DNA of 64,000 bases from Ramlibacter albus (GTDB taxonomy: Bacteria > Pseudomonadota > Gammaproteobacteria > Burkholderiales > Burkholderiaceae_C): contig NZ_JACORU010000004.1 of NCBI RefSeq assembly GCF_014297445.1, positions 414,405 to 478,404 on the forward strand, written 5' to 3'. The translations under genes and the position numbers were made by a program. This document shows, one piece after another, positions 8,095 through 15,973 of this stretch (the stretch's first letter is position 1; each line of letters opens with the position of its first letter). The notes under the pieces are model-generated. The model saw only the letters and a program-made list of their open reading frames with translations. It searched no databases and was not told the DNA's origin.

Positions 8095-9552
8095 ATGAAG
8101 GCGTTCACAGGTGCATCCAGACAGTTGTCCACGGCGCTCGCGGCCCTCGTGCTGGCGTCTTGCGCGAGCTACGGGCCGGACCCGCAGGCCGAGCTCAAGC
8201 GCGCCGACGCCGCCATGGGCGGCACCAACCTCAAGAGCCTGCGCTATGCGGCCACCGGCACCGGCGGCACGTTCGGCCAGGCCTTCGTGCCGGGGCAGGG
8301 CTGGCCGAAACTGAACATCACCCAGTTCTCGCGGGTGCTCGACTACGAGACCGGCGCGATGAAGGAAGACTCGGCGCGTTCGCGCTCCGAGCCCACGGGC
8401 GGCGGCGCAGTGCCGCTGATGGGGCAGGGCGAGCAGCGCATCTCCGCCCACGTGCGGGGTGAGTACGCATGGAACATGGTCGGCCCCGCACCGCAGGCGG
8501 CCCCTGTGCAGCTCGACCAGCGCATCCACGACCTGTGGACCACGCCGCACGGCGTGATCAAGGCGGCGATGAAGAACAACCCCACGGCGCGCAGCGAAGG
8601 CGGCAAGACGGCGGTGAGCTTCACGCAGCCGGGCCGCTTCAAGGCCACTGCGTGGATCGGCGCCGACGGGATGGTGGAGCGCGTCGATTCGATCCACCCG
8701 CACCCGGTGAGCGGCGACACGGAGGTGGTCACCACCTACTCGGGTTATCGCGACTACGCAGGCGTGAAGTTCCCGACGCGCATCGTGCAGACGTGGGGCG
8801 GCTCGATGATCTACGACCTCAACGTGAGCGAGGTGCAGCCGAACGCGCCCACGGGCATCGAGGTACCGGCGCTCGTGAGCTCGTTCGCCGAGCGCGCCAC
8901 GTCCGAGAAAGTGGCGGACGGCGTCTGGTTCCTCGCCGGCGGCTCGCACAACAGCGTGCTCATCGAGATGGCGGACCACTCGATCCTGGTGGAAAGCCCG
9001 CTTTACGACGGCCGCGCACAGGCCGTGCTGGCCGAGGCGAAGCGCATCGCGCCCAACAAGCCGATCCGCTACGTCGTCAACTCCCACCACCACTACGACC
9101 ATGCAGGCGGCCTGCGCGCCGCGGCGGCCGAGGGCATCACCATCGTCAGCAGCGAAATGGCCAAGCCTTTCTACGACCGCACGTTTGCCGTCCCGAACAG
9201 CATCAACCCCGATGCGCTGCAGAAGTCCGGCCGCAGGGCCAACGTGATGGGCGTGGCGTCGATGCGCGACATCGGCAATGCCGCGCGCCCGGTGCAGGTC
9301 TACTACATCGAGAACAGCGTGCACGCGCAGGGCTTCAACATGGTGTGGCTGCCCAAGGAGCGGCTGCTCATCGAAGCGGACGCCTACACGCCGCTCGCGC
9401 CCGGCGCGGCGCCGCCCGCCACGCCCAACGCGAACAACGTCAACCTGTACGAGAACATCCAGCGCCTGAAGCTGGACGTGGACCGCATCCTGCCGCTGCA
9501 CGGCCGCGTGGTGCCGCTCGCCGAGCTGCGCACGACCATCGGGATGCGCTGA
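8095..9552 (+). CDS. Exported metallo-beta-lactamase-fold hydrolase, probable lipoprotein
   Basis: 485 aa from the ATG preceded by AAGGAG. In-frame codons back to 8035 lack a ribosome-binding site. The N-terminus has a signal sequence ending in LASC, a plausible lipobox at about Cys22. The middle is an unknown beta-rich part. From about residue 270 an MBL domain has the metal motif NSHHHYDHAGGL near 330 and later histidine positions (SVHAQGFN; LPLHGRVVPL). Family members hydrolyse esters, thioesters or sulfated compounds; the substrate here is unknown. It is probably co-transcribed with the CorA-like gene 10 bp downstream. Confidence 0.82.
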   Translation: MKAFTGASRQLSTALAALVLASCASYGPDPQAELKRADAAMGGTNLKSLRYAATGTGGTFGQAFVPGQGWPKLNITQFSRVLDYETGAMKEDSARSRSEPTGGGAVPLMGQGEQRISAHVRGEYAWNMVGPAPQAAPVQLDQRIHDLWTTPHGVIKAAMKNNPTARSEGGKTAVSFTQPGRFKATAWIGADGMVERVDSIHPHPVSGDTEVVTTYSGYRDYAGVKFPTRIVQTWGGSMIYDLNVSEVQPNAPTGIEVPALVSSFAERATSEKVADGVWFLAGGSHNSVLIEMADHSILVESPLYDGRAQAVLAEAKRIAPNKPIRYVVNSHHHYDHAGGLRAAAAEGITIVSSEMAKPFYDRTFAVPNSINPDALQKSGRRANVMGVASMRDIGNAARPVQVYYIENSVHAQGFNMVWLPKERLLIEADAYTPLAPGAAPPATPNANNVNLYENIQRLKLDVDRILPLHGRVVPLAELRTTIGMR

Positions 9553-9562
9553 AGGGCGCCGC

Positions 9563-11236
9563 ATGGACCTCGCCGAGCCACTCGCTGCCAACCGCGCCGA
9601 TGCAGCGGGTGGGCCCGGCATGGTGCGCCAGCTGCGGCAGGTGCTGCTCTGGCCGCTGCGGCTGATGCCGACGGCCGGGCAGGGCCCGCCGTGGCAGGTG
9701 CTGCGCGACCTCGGCGACGCGTCCCCGTGGCGCGAAGTGGTGGACGAGTACACGGGGGACGCCGGCAACTTCCACGAACGGCACTACCGCGAGTTCGTCG
9801 CCTTCCTGCCGTACGTGCAGCGCTTCCTCTACGGCGAGGGCCGCGCCGGGCGCAGCCAGCCGGGCGGCGGCGCGCCCATGCGGGTGTTCCGCCGCTTCGA
9901 CATCGCCAGGGTGCGCACGGTCGCGCGGCCCGGCGATGCGCCGCTGGAGCTCGACGTCGTGCACGTCGACCTCTACTTCTTCTTCGACGTCGACCTCGTG
10001 CTGCTCAATGTGGAGGTCAGTGCCACCACGGAGCTGTCGCTCACCCAGGCCGAGGAGCAGCTCTACCGCTTCGGCCGCGGCTACCCGCCGGGCTGGGACG
10101 AGCAGGGCCACGCGATGCACTGCATGGCCAGTGTCGAGTGGCTCGACGCGGCCGGCAACGTGCTCTCGCATTCCGATGCGCAGGACGGCGACCGCTTCCT
10201 CGCGCATGTCGCCGAGCACCGCGCACCGCGCGTCTCGGGCCACTGGGCCTTCGTGCTGCAGCCGCTGGTGAGCGACCACTCGAGCGAGCCGGGGCAGCTT
10301 CGCTTCCGGCAGATCGAGTACTACCGCATGCCGCTCATGGCATGGCTGGCGCTGGACGACCCGCGCTCGCTCACGCGCGCGGACTTCGCGCGGCTCGGGC
10401 TGGTCGCCCCCGCGGGCGGTGGCGAAGTGATGCCGTACTCGGAGCAGTCGCTCGGCGACTTCGAGCAGCGCTTCTGCTACGACCGCTTCTGGGCCGAAGG
10501 CGGCGAGGCGCCGAACACGCGCTACCTGTGCAGCGGGCATTCGCTCATCGTGATCGGGCAGGCGCAGGCCAGCTTCTACATGTGCCGCGACCGCGGGGTG
10601 CTCGCGCAGTTCCGCCACCAGCACTTCATGCTGTTCCTCATCGCGCACTTCCAGAAGGCGTCGCTGCTGATGTTCTCGGACAAGCTCGCGCACGCGCTGC
10701 AGAACCTGGACGTGGGCAGCCCTTCGAGCGTGCGCCGCTTCAAGCGCGCCATCCGCAACACGTTCGAGTCCTTCCTGCGCTTCACGCACCGCTACTGGTT
10801 CCACGAGATCTCGGAGCAGGCGCACGTGCGGGCGCTGTGGCACATGTGTTCGCAGCACCTCGGGCTGGACCCGCTCTACGCGGAGGTGAAGGAGCGCGTC
10901 ACGGACATGAACAGCTACCTCGACGCCGATGCGCTGCGCCGGCAGGCGAACACCGTCGTGCGGCTGACGGTGGTGACGATCTTCGGGCTGATCGGCACGG
11001 TGAGCACCGGCTTCCTCGGCATGAACCTCATTGCCGAAGCCGAGGCCTCGCGCACGATGAAGCTGGTCTACTTCATGCTGGTCTTCGTACCGACCATCGC
11101 GCTCACGTTCTACACGATCGCCAAGTCCAAGCGGCTCTCGGACTTCCTCGATGCGATCTCCGACGAGCGCCTGACGATGAAGCAGAAGTTCGGGGCGCTC
11201 GTCGCCGTGTGGCGGACTGCGCCCGACGAGCGCTGA
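9563..11236 (+). CDS. CorA-like membrane protein with large N-terminal cytoplasmic domain
   Basis: 557 aa. The C-terminal ~90 residues contain two membrane helices, and the first ends in the CorA signature GMNL (FLGMNLIAEAEASRT), which forms the Mg2+ selectivity filter in CorA channels. The first ~450 residues are soluble, acidic and aromatic-rich, including runs such as VVHVDLYFFFDVDLVLLNVEV, longer than the usual CorA N-domain of about 240-270. Divalent cation transport is therefore plausible but unproven. It lies 10 bp after the MBL gene and is tail-to-tail with livM. Confidence 0.7.
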   Translation: MDLAEPLAANRADAAGGPGMVRQLRQVLLWPLRLMPTAGQGPPWQVLRDLGDASPWREVVDEYTGDAGNFHERHYREFVAFLPYVQRFLYGEGRAGRSQPGGGAPMRVFRRFDIARVRTVARPGDAPLELDVVHVDLYFFFDVDLVLLNVEVSATTELSLTQAEEQLYRFGRGYPPGWDEQGHAMHCMASVEWLDAAGNVLSHSDAQDGDRFLAHVAEHRAPRVSGHWAFVLQPLVSDHSSEPGQLRFRQIEYYRMPLMAWLALDDPRSLTRADFARLGLVAPAGGGEVMPYSEQSLGDFEQRFCYDRFWAEGGEAPNTRYLCSGHSLIVIGQAQASFYMCRDRGVLAQFRHQHFMLFLIAHFQKASLLMFSDKLAHALQNLDVGSPSSVRRFKRAIRNTFESFLRFTHRYWFHEISEQAHVRALWHMCSQHLGLDPLYAEVKERVTDMNSYLDADALRRQANTVVRLTVVTIFGLIGTVSTGFLGMNLIAEAEASRTMKLVYFMLVFVPTIALTFYTIAKSKRLSDFLDAISDERLTMKQKFGALVAVWRTAPDER

Positions 11237-11239
11237 GGC

Positions 11240-12226
11240 CTACTTCGCCTTGCGGCGATCGCGCCAGGCAATCAGCTCGCCGACGATGCCCTTGCGGAAC
11301 GCCAGCACGCAGACGACGAAGATGGCGCCCTGCACGACGGTCACCCAGGCACCGAGCTGCGCCAGGTAGTTCTGCATGGTGACGATCACGGCCGCGCCCA
11401 CCACGGGCCCGAACAACGTGCCGAGGCCACCCAGCAGCGTCATGAGCACGACCTCGCCCGACATCGACCAGTGCACGTCGGTCAGCGAAGCGAGCTGGAA
11501 CACCAGAGCCTTCGTCGCGCCGGCCAAGCCCGCCAGCGTGGCCGACAGCACGAATGCAAGTAGCTTGTACCGATCGGTGTCGTAACCCAGCGAAATGGCG
11601 CGCGGCTCGTTCTCGCGGATCGCCTTGAGGACCTGGCCGAACGGCGATTCGACGGTGCGCCAGATCAGCAGGAAGCCCGCGATGAACACGACATACACCA
11701 CCGCGTACATCGCCCAGGGGCTCGACAGGTCCACCAGCCCGAACAGGCGCCCGCGCGGCACGGACTGGATGCCGTCCTCGCCACCGGTGAACTTCGCCTG
11801 CAGGCAGAAGAAGAACACCATCTGCGCCAGCGCCAGCGTGATCATCGCGAAGTAGATGCCCTGGCGGCGGATGGCCAGCAGCCCGGCGAACACGCCCAGC
11901 ACGCCGGCCGTGGCCGTACCGGCCAGGATCGCCAGCTCGGGCGTGAGGCCCCAGACCTTGGCCGAGTGGGCCGAAATGTAGCCCGCGCTGCCGAGGAACA
12001 TCGCGTGCCCGAACGACAGCAGGCCGCCCTGGCCGATGAGCAGGTTGAAGGCGCACGCGAACAGCGCGAAGCACATCACCTTCATCATGAAGACGGGGTA
12101 GACCACCAGCGGCGCGAGCGCGAAGACGACCGCCATCACCGCGAAGGCGGTGCGCTGCGCGTTCATGGTGCCGCCGGCAGCGGGCGTGGCGGTCGTGGCG
12201 GCCGTGGAAGCAGCGGCGTGGTTCAT
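11240..12226 (-). CDS. livM: Branched-chain amino acid ABC transporter permease LivM
   Basis: 328 aa when started at the ATG (12224-12226) that overlaps the livH stop. An internal ATG at 12166 would give 308 aa. The 20 extra residues are Ala/Thr-rich and just precede the first helix. It is a polytopic inner-membrane protein with about 8-10 helices and conserved segments CAFNLLIGQGGLLSFGHAMF and, near the C-terminus, LLGGLGTLFGPVVGA. With LivH it forms the translocation pore. It is the last gene of the livGFKHM cluster. Confidence 0.92.
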   Translation of the reverse strand: MNHAAASTAATTATPAAGGTMNAQRTAFAVMAVVFALAPLVVYPVFMMKVMCFALFACAFNLLIGQGGLLSFGHAMFLGSAGYISAHSAKVWGLTPELAILAGTATAGVLGVFAGLLAIRRQGIYFAMITLALAQMVFFFCLQAKFTGGEDGIQSVPRGRLFGLVDLSSPWAMYAVVYVVFIAGFLLIWRTVESPFGQVLKAIRENEPRAISLGYDTDRYKLLAFVLSATLAGLAGATKALVFQLASLTDVHWSMSGEVVLMTLLGGLGTLFGPVVGAAVIVTMQNYLAQLGAWVTVVQGAIFVVCVLAFRKGIVGELIAWRDRRKAK

Positions 12227-13110
12227 TTCTGCGTCCCGAACAGGCCGGCCGGCTTGATCAGCAGGACGATGGCCATGATGATGAAGATGACCGTGCTGGA
12301 CGCCTCGGGGTAGAACACCTTGGTCAGCCCCTCGATGATGCCCAGGCCGAAGCCCGTGACGATCGCGCCGAGGATGGAGCCCATCCCGCCGATCACCACG
12401 ACCGCGAAGACGACGATGATCAGGTCTGCGCCCATCTGCGGGCTGACCTGGTAGACCGGCGCGGCCATCACGCCGGCCAGGGCGGCCAGGGCCGCGCCGA
12501 AGCCGTAGGTGAGCGTGATCATGCGCGGCACGTTGATGCCGAACGCCTGCACGAGCTGCGGGTTCTCGGTGGCCGCGCGCAGGTACGCGCCCAGCCGCGT
12601 GCGTTCGATCACGAACCAGGTGCCCAGGCACACCAGGGCCGAGGCCACGATGATCCAGGCGCGGTAGTTCGGCAGGAACATGAAGCCCAGGTTCTGCCCG
12701 CCCACCAGCTGCGGCGGGATGGCATAGGGCTGCCCCGAGGAGCCGTACTCGTTGCGGAACAGGCCCTGGATGATCAGTGCCAGCCCGAAGGTGAGCAGCA
12801 GGCCGTACAGGTGGTCCAGCTTGTACAGCTTGGAGAGCATCAGCCGCTCGATGACGACACCGGTGGCGCCCACCACGACGGGCGCGATGAGCAGCGCCCA
12901 CCAGTAGCCGATGCCCGCCTTGTTCAGCAGCAGGTAAGCCGTGAAGGCGCCCAGCATGTACTGGGCGCCGTGGGTGAAGTTGATGATGTTCAGCAGGCCG
13001 AAGATGACCGCCAGGCCCAGCGAGAGCAGCGCGTAGAACGAGCCGTTGATCAGCCCGATCAGCAACTGCCCGAAGAGGGCCTGGGTGGGGACGCCAAATA
13101 TCTCGGTCAT
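12223..13110 (-). CDS. livH: Branched-chain amino acid ABC transporter permease LivH
   Basis: 295 aa, typical length. A multi-helix permease with LINGSFYALLSLGLAVIFG at the N-terminus and the EAA-like cytoplasmic loop region (FVIERTRLGAYLRAATENP) around residues 180-200. A second signature is GGMGSILGAIVTGFGLG. It partners with LivM. It sits 23 bp after the binding-protein gene and overlaps livM by 4 nt, so the permeases are probably translated together. Confidence 0.94.
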   Translation of the reverse strand: MTEIFGVPTQALFGQLLIGLINGSFYALLSLGLAVIFGLLNIINFTHGAQYMLGAFTAYLLLNKAGIGYWWALLIAPVVVGATGVVIERLMLSKLYKLDHLYGLLLTFGLALIIQGLFRNEYGSSGQPYAIPPQLVGGQNLGFMFLPNYRAWIIVASALVCLGTWFVIERTRLGAYLRAATENPQLVQAFGINVPRMITLTYGFGAALAALAGVMAAPVYQVSPQMGADLIIVVFAVVVIGGMGSILGAIVTGFGLGIIEGLTKVFYPEASSTVIFIIMAIVLLIKPAGLFGTQK

Positions 13111-13133
13111 CTTGTCGGCCTGCCGGCTTCAGG

Positions 13134-14345
13134 TTACTTCACGAGCGGGCACTCGCCCTGGTTGAGCGGACGGAAGGCCTGGTCGGCCGGGATCGTCGCG
13201 CGGATCTTGTAGTAGTCGTACGGGCCCTTGGACTCGGCCGGCTTCTTCACTTCCACCAGGTAGGCGGGGTGGATCTTGCGGCCGTCGGCGCGGATCGAGC
13301 CCTTGCCGAACAGCGGGTCGTCCGTGGGCATGGCCTTCATCTGCGCGATCACCTTGGGGCCGTCGTCGGTCTTGGCGGCTTCCACGGCCTTCAGGTAGTG
13401 GAGGACCGAGGAGTAGACGCCGGCCTGCACCATCGTGGGGTACTTGCCGTTGTTGGCCGCGGCGAAGCGGCGGCTCCACGCGCGGGTCTGCTCGTTGAGG
13501 TCCCAGTAGAAGGTCTCGGTGAAGATCAGGCCCTGCGCCGTGTTCAGGCCTAACGAGTGCACGTCGGTGATGAACACCAGCAGGCCCGCCAGGTTCTGGC
13601 CGCCCTTGGTGATGCCGAACTCGGCCGCCTGCTTGATCGAGTTGATGGTGTCGCCGCCGGCGTTGGCCAGGCCGATGATCTTGGCCTTGGACGACTGCGC
13701 CTGCAGCAGGAACGAGCTGAAGTCCTGGCCGGGGAACGGATGCCGCACCTTGCCCAGCACCTTGCCGCCGGACTTGGTGACCACCGCCTCGGTGTCGCGC
13801 TCAAGCGCATGGCCGAAGGCGTAGTCGGCGGTCAGGAAGAACCAGGAGTCGCCGCCGGTCTTCACGATCGCGCTGCCGGTGCCGTTGGCCAGCATCCAAG
13901 TGTCGTAGGTCCAGTGGACCGTGTTCGGGCTGCAGGCCTTGCCCGTGAGGTCGGAGGTGGCGGCGCCGCTGTTGATGAACGCCTTGCCCTTCTCCTTCGT
14001 GATCTGGTTGACCGCCAGCGCCACGGAGCTGGTCGGCACGTCGAAGATGGCATCGACCTTGTCCACGTCGTACCAGGTGCGGGCGATGGTGGAGCCGACG
14101 TCGGGCTTGTTCTGGTGGTCGGCGCTGACGATCTCCACCTTCATGTTCTTGCGCGCGGCGCCGAAGTCCTCCACGGCCATGCGGGCGGCGGTCACCGAGC
14201 CCGGCCCGGCGATGTCGGCGTACAGGCCGGACATGTCGTTCATGATGCCGATCTTGATCACCCCGTCGGAGATCTGGGCCTGGGCCAGGCCGGCCGCGCC
14301 CGCGAGCGTGGCAGCGACCAGCGTTGAAATGAGCTTGCGTTTCAT
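13134..14345 (-). CDS. livK: Branched-chain amino acid (or related) ABC transporter substrate-binding protein
   Basis: 403 aa with a Sec signal peptide (MKRKLISTLVAATLAGAAGLAQA) and a good AAGGAG ribosome-binding site. Periplasmic type I binding protein (Leu/Ile/Val-binding family), recognisable from IKIGIMNDMSGLYADIAGPG near residue 31. Although the cluster is Liv-type, such proteins in Burkholderiales bind many ligands (amides, aromatic or organic acids), so the ligand is open. It lies between livF and livH. Confidence 0.85.
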   Translation of the reverse strand: MKRKLISTLVAATLAGAAGLAQAQISDGVIKIGIMNDMSGLYADIAGPGSVTAARMAVEDFGAARKNMKVEIVSADHQNKPDVGSTIARTWYDVDKVDAIFDVPTSSVALAVNQITKEKGKAFINSGAATSDLTGKACSPNTVHWTYDTWMLANGTGSAIVKTGGDSWFFLTADYAFGHALERDTEAVVTKSGGKVLGKVRHPFPGQDFSSFLLQAQSSKAKIIGLANAGGDTINSIKQAAEFGITKGGQNLAGLLVFITDVHSLGLNTAQGLIFTETFYWDLNEQTRAWSRRFAAANNGKYPTMVQAGVYSSVLHYLKAVEAAKTDDGPKVIAQMKAMPTDDPLFGKGSIRADGRKIHPAYLVEVKKPAESKGPYDYYKIRATIPADQAFRPLNQGECPLVK

Positions 14346-14376
14346 GTCGTCTCCTTTGGTTGAAGCAAGAGGGAAG

Positions 14377-15084
14377 TCACACCCCGAGGAATTCGTTGAG
14401 CATCGCCGTCTTGGAGGGCAGCTCGGAAGCGTCGAACTTCTCGACGATGCGCCCGTGTTCCATCACGTAGAACCGGTCCGCCAGCGGCGCCGCGAAGCGG
14501 AAGTTCTGCTCGACGAGCACGATCGTGTAGCCCTTGGCCTTGAGCGTGCGGATGGTCTCGGCGAGTTTCTGCACGATGACCGGCGCGAGGCCTTCCGAAA
14601 TCTCGTCCAGCAGCAGCAGGCGCGCGCCGGTGCGAAGGATGCGGGCGACGGCCAGCATCTGCTGCTCGCCGCCGGAGAGGCGCCCGCCGGGGCTGCCGGC
14701 GCGCTCCTTCAGGTTGGGGAACATCTCGTAGATCTCGGCCAGGCCGAGGCCGCCGCTGCCGATGACCGGCGGCAGCAGCAGGTTCTCCTCCGCCGAGAGG
14801 CTGGCGAAGATGCCGCGCTCCTCCGGGCAGTAGCCGATGCCCAGCTGGGCGATGCGGTGCGGCGGCAGCGCCACGGCGTCCACGCCGTTGATGCGGATGG
14901 TGCCGGTGCGCTTGCCGGTCAGGCCGAGGATGGCGCGCAGGGTGGTCGTGCGGCCGGCGCCGTTGCGGCCGAGGAGCGAGACGACCTCGCCCTCGTTGAC
15001 GGTCATGTCCACGCCATGCAGCACGTGCGACTCGCCGTACCAGGCGTGCAGGTTCTCGATGCGCAGGAGTTCGGTGGCACTCAT
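14377..15084 (-). CDS. livF: ABC transporter ATP-binding protein LivF with arginine in place of the Walker A lysine
   Basis: 235 aa. It is the second nucleotide-binding subunit of the Liv importer. The ABC signature LSGGEQQML is near residue 138, Walker B LLLLDEISEGLAP near 158, and the H-loop region is normally placed. The Walker A motif reads GRNGAGRTT at residues 39-47, so residue 45 is Arg where nearly all ABC ATPases have Lys. The codon is CGC on the coding strand. LivG keeps Lys, so the ATPase dimer would have one ordinary and one altered site. The ATG directly abuts the livG stop (TGA-ATG). Confidence 0.92.
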   Translation of the reverse strand: MSATELLRIENLHAWYGESHVLHGVDMTVNEGEVVSLLGRNGAGRTTTLRAILGLTGKRTGTIRINGVDAVALPPHRIAQLGIGYCPEERGIFASLSAEENLLLPPVIGSGGLGLAEIYEMFPNLKERAGSPGGRLSGGEQQMLAVARILRTGARLLLLDEISEGLAPVIVQKLAETIRTLKAKGYTIVLVEQNFRFAAPLADRFYVMEHGRIVEKFDASELPSKTAMLNEFLGV

Positions 15085-15858
15085 TCAGTGCGCGCCTTGC
15101 AGTTCGCCGGCCTCGGTGCCCATGTAGGCCTCGATCACCAGCGGGTTGCGCGAGACCTCGGCGTACGGGCCGTCGGCGATCACGCCGCCGCGCTGCAGCA
15201 CCGTGATGCGGTCGGCGATGGATGAAACGACGTTCATGTTGTGTTCCACCATCAGCACCGTGCGGCCCTCGGACACCTTCTTGATGAGCTGCGTCACGCG
15301 GCTCACGTCCTCGTGGCCCATGCCCTGGGTGGGCTCGTCCAGCAGCAGCAGCTCGGGCTCGAGCGCCAGCGTGGTGGCCAGCTCCAGCGCCCGCTTGCGG
15401 CCGTACGGCAGGTTGACGGTGAGCTCGTCCTCGAACTCCCGCAGGCCGACTTCGGCCAGCAGCTGGCGGGCGCGCTCGTGCAGGGAGTGCAGCGAACTCT
15501 GGGGCTTCCAGAAGTGGAAGGACGTGCCCAGGTTGCGCTGCAGCGCGGTGCGCACGTTCTCCAGCACCGTCATGTGGGGGAACACCGCGGAGATCTGGAA
15601 CGAGCGCACGATGCCGCGGCGCGCCGTCTGCGCCGGCTTTTCCTTCGTGATGTCGACGCCGCGGTAGGAGATCGTGCCGCGGGTGGGCGGCAGGAACTTG
15701 GTCAGGAGGTTGAAGAAGGTCGTCTTGCCGGCGCCGTTGGGGCCGATCAGGGCATGGATGTCGCCGCGGCGGACCTTCAGGTCTACGTTGTTCACGGCGA
15801 CGAAACCCTTGAATTCCTTCGTCAGTCCCCGGGTTTCGAGGATGTACTCATCCGACAA
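15085..15858 (-). CDS. livG: ABC transporter ATP-binding protein LivG, TTG start
   Basis: 257 aa. It begins with TTG (complement of 15856-15858) preceded closely by AGGAGG, which decides the start. Walker A is GPNGAGKTTFFN near residues 38-49, the signature LPYGRKRALELA near 150, and Walker B ELLLLDEPTQGM near 170. It energises branched-chain amino acid import with LivF. It is the first gene of the livGFKHM unit, and the 115-bp gap upstream to icmF probably holds the promoter. Confidence 0.95.
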   Translation of the reverse strand: MSDEYILETRGLTKEFKGFVAVNNVDLKVRRGDIHALIGPNGAGKTTFFNLLTKFLPPTRGTISYRGVDITKEKPAQTARRGIVRSFQISAVFPHMTVLENVRTALQRNLGTSFHFWKPQSSLHSLHERARQLLAEVGLREFEDELTVNLPYGRKRALELATTLALEPELLLLDEPTQGMGHEDVSRVTQLIKKVSEGRTVLMVEHNMNVVSSIADRITVLQRGGVIADGPYAEVSRNPLVIEAYMGTEAGELQGAH

Positions 15859-15910
15859 GTTGCCTCCTGCTCGAAGAGGCCGACTGTAGCGAATTCGTGC
15901 TGCGCCGCAC

Positions 15911-15928
15911 TAAGGGGCTACCCCCTAA
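15911..15928. promoter_or_regulatory. Imperfect inverted repeat upstream of livG
   Basis: TAAGGGG and CCCCTAA flank a short centre, with one mismatch in the arms. It lies 53 bp upstream of the livG start, between livG and the icmF stop codon. It is either part of the livG promoter/operator or a weak terminator; a T-run is absent. Confidence 0.3.
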
Positions 15929-15953
15929 GTAGTTTTGCTTGCACGGGGGCGGC

Positions 15954-15972
15954 GGCCGGCGGGCCGCCGGCC
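15954..15972 (-). terminator. Strong GC hairpin immediately after icmF stop codon
   Basis: GGCCGGCGG and CCGCCGGCC form 9-bp perfect arms around one central base, starting one nucleotide after the icmF stop. No U-run follows, so it is at most a pause or 3'-end-stabilising hairpin rather than a canonical intrinsic terminator. Confidence 0.35.
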
Positions 15973-15973
15973 A

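Noticed and set aside
15911..15928. Intrinsic terminator for icmF at the TAAGGGG/CCCCTAA repeat
   Set aside because: Arms mismatch and there is no T-run on the minus strand; kept only as a low-confidence regulatory repeat.
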